A stretch of DNA of 35,694 bases from Thermofilaceae archaeon (GTDB lineage: Archaea > Thermoproteota > Thermoprotei > Thermofilales > Thermofilaceae), in the NCBI GenBank assembly GCA_026986905.1, contig JALSNQ010000011.1:1-35694 (forward strand). Direction: 5' to 3'. How positions within the stretch are numbered: the first letter of the stretch is position 1; every line of letters begins with the position of its first letter. Shown here piece by piece: positions 34,501-35,694 of this stretch. Made by a program: the position numbers and the translations under genes. Under the pieces are notes generated by a model. That model was not told where the DNA came from, did no database searches, and saw only the letters and a list, made by a program, of their open reading frames with translations.

Positions 34501-34520
34501 TATGTAACATCACTTACATA
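34501..34520. promoter_or_regulatory. Perfect dyad TATGTAA-CATCAC-TTACATA, candidate operator for sufCBD
   Basis: 7-bp perfect inverted repeat with 6-nt spacer directly upstream of the sufC TATA-like element. Confidence 0.5.
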
Positions 34521-35096
34521 TCACGCTCCACTAATAATCAGTTGCGCCTCAACTATAGAAGCCATCCATAGCAGGGAAAGCTCCATTATAACAACTGCAA
34601 GAGTCGGCGCGAGAGGGGGCGCCTCTTTACTGCGTCTCAGCATCACCGGCGTCAAATAGGCGCTCTCAGCCGCTGCAAGAGAGTATGCAAGGATCTCCAA
34701 CAGTGTATGCGGCTTCAAGTATAACTGGTAAAAGGTGAAGTGCTTCCCGGAAACCATTACGAGCATTTTCGCCGTGAGCCCTGTCTGATATGCAGAGTAT
34801 AGCATTAGTGGGAAACCCAGCAGGGGGGTATTCGCTATCACAGTCATTGCGGCATTATGCATGAACGTGTTCCATGCCGTGGCCTCGATGTCGCCGGGCT
34901 TGATTATCGACTCAAAGAAGGGGCGGAGCTTCTCAACGGTCGCCCTAGCTTCGCTCATACTGATGCTCGTGTTAAACCCCGCGTAGAGGAGGAGCGAAAT
35001 CGTGGTGAAGAAGAATACCACGAGTAGCAAGCGGGTTAGATATGGGTGTTTCTCGACGAAGCCTGTACTCTCCACCTCGGCGCTACTCTTCGACAC
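34521..35096 (-). CDS. SpoIIM/DUF95-like integral membrane protein
   Basis: Five or so hydrophobic helices; WNTFMHNAAMTVIANTPLLGFPLMLYSAYQTGL and LKPHTLLEILAYSLAAAESAYLTPVM match the stage II sporulation M-like pattern (N-x-x... and PHxxLE). Confidence 0.6.
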   Translation of the reverse strand: MSKSSAEVESTGFVEKHPYLTRLLLVVFFFTTISLLLYAGFNTSISMSEARATVEKLRPFFESIIKPGDIEATAWNTFMHNAAMTVIANTPLLGFPLMLYSAYQTGLTAKMLVMVSGKHFTFYQLYLKPHTLLEILAYSLAAAESAYLTPVMLRRSKEAPPLAPTLAVVIMELSLLWMASIVEAQLIISGA

Positions 35097-35595
35097 ATCT
35101 TTCGCCCGTAAAACAGTTATAGTAAACTCCTCTTTCCTCCACTACCGGCACCCATATCAAGAAGAGCTCGATATTTATGCTATTCTTCTTTAGGCGTAGC
35201 GGCACCTCCTCAACGTTCCTCGACTCGCTCTTCACAGCCGATTCCAGCAGCATAAGCTTCTCGTCCCTCTCCCTTTCAAGCTCCTCCAACCTAGAAGATA
35301 TCCTCCTAGCCTTCTCGGTAAGCTCCGTCAGCTTAACAATTAATTCGCCTTTAACCCTCTCCCTATCCGAGCTAGAAAAAAGGGATCTAAGCCTTGAGGC
35401 AAAACTGTTAAGCTCCTCGATACGCATTCTCACCCTCACGGCCTCGGCTCTAACACTATTTAGCCTCTCCCTAAGCAGCTTCTCCTGCACCTCGTAGTCT
35501 GAGAGAATCCTTTTCTTTTCCTGCTCCGCGCGCCTCAAAAGCTCGTCTTCAACCCTTGAGACAAAGTCCTCTAGGGGCTCTCCTATTTCAGAGAT
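35083..35595 (-). CDS. Coiled-coil protein of unknown function (may extend upstream; the frame stays open to the window edge)
   Basis: EDELLRRAEQEKKRILSDYEVQEKLLRERLNSVRAEAVRVRMRIEELNSFASRLRSLF; frame open through 35694, so the start could lie outside the window. Confidence 0.5.
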   Translation of the reverse strand: MSEIGEPLEDFVSRVEDELLRRAEQEKKRILSDYEVQEKLLRERLNSVRAEAVRVRMRIEELNSFASRLRSLFSSSDRERVKGELIVKLTELTEKARRISSRLEELERERDEKLMLLESAVKSESRNVEEVPLRLKKNSINIELFLIWVPVVEERGVYYNCFTGERCVEE

Positions 35596-35694
35596 CATCC
35601 CGGTACCTCTGTGAATGAAGAAGGAAATGCCCCCATTGACGCCTGTGGAGAGTAGAAGCTTCACTTTACGTTCAAGCTTCCTGTAAATCCCCTT

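Noticed and set aside
1-35694. CRISPR array, transposon/IS ends, integrase or tRNA-linked att duplication
   Set aside because: No regularly spaced repeats, no transposase/recombinase motifs, and I found no second copy of the tRNA 3' ends by eye.

Overview
The window is a gene-dense (~55% GC by eye) stretch of chromosome from a thermophilic archaeon, most likely Thermoproteota/Crenarchaeota. Support for this: leaderless TATA promoters, GTG/TTG starts, A/V-type ATPase subunits, archaeal GluRS, an HMG-CoA synthase/thiolase/DUF35 operon, and intron-containing tRNAs. Most content is housekeeping: dihydrolipoamide dehydrogenase, A-ATPase peripheral-stalk and F subunits, phosphohexomutase, Trm5-like methyltransferase, gltX, uppS, deoC, mevalonate-pathway genes, RNA methyltransferases, PAC2/Hsp20, pgk and sufCBD. 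I see no CRISPR array, transposon, integrase or phage module. The best second-look items are: (i) two tRNA genes (Thr-TGT and Glu-CTC) that each need two introns to fold, one in the D-arm and one at 37/38; (ii) a perfect 20-bp dyad abutting the sufC promoter; (iii) a second, truncated A-ATPase subunit-F-like gene convergent with the E/H/F cluster; (iv) an 872-aa membrane protein combining a predicted beta-propeller, Ig/carboxypeptidase-regulatory-like repeats and a CxxC thioredoxin-like domain, paired with a small coiled-coil protein; (v) a candidate C/D-box sRNA; (vi) a Hef-like helicase, a dolichol-kinase-like protein with a coiled-coil insertion, and a PAC2-Hsp20-Zn-ribbon operon. All family calls come from reading motifs by eye; no database search was run.
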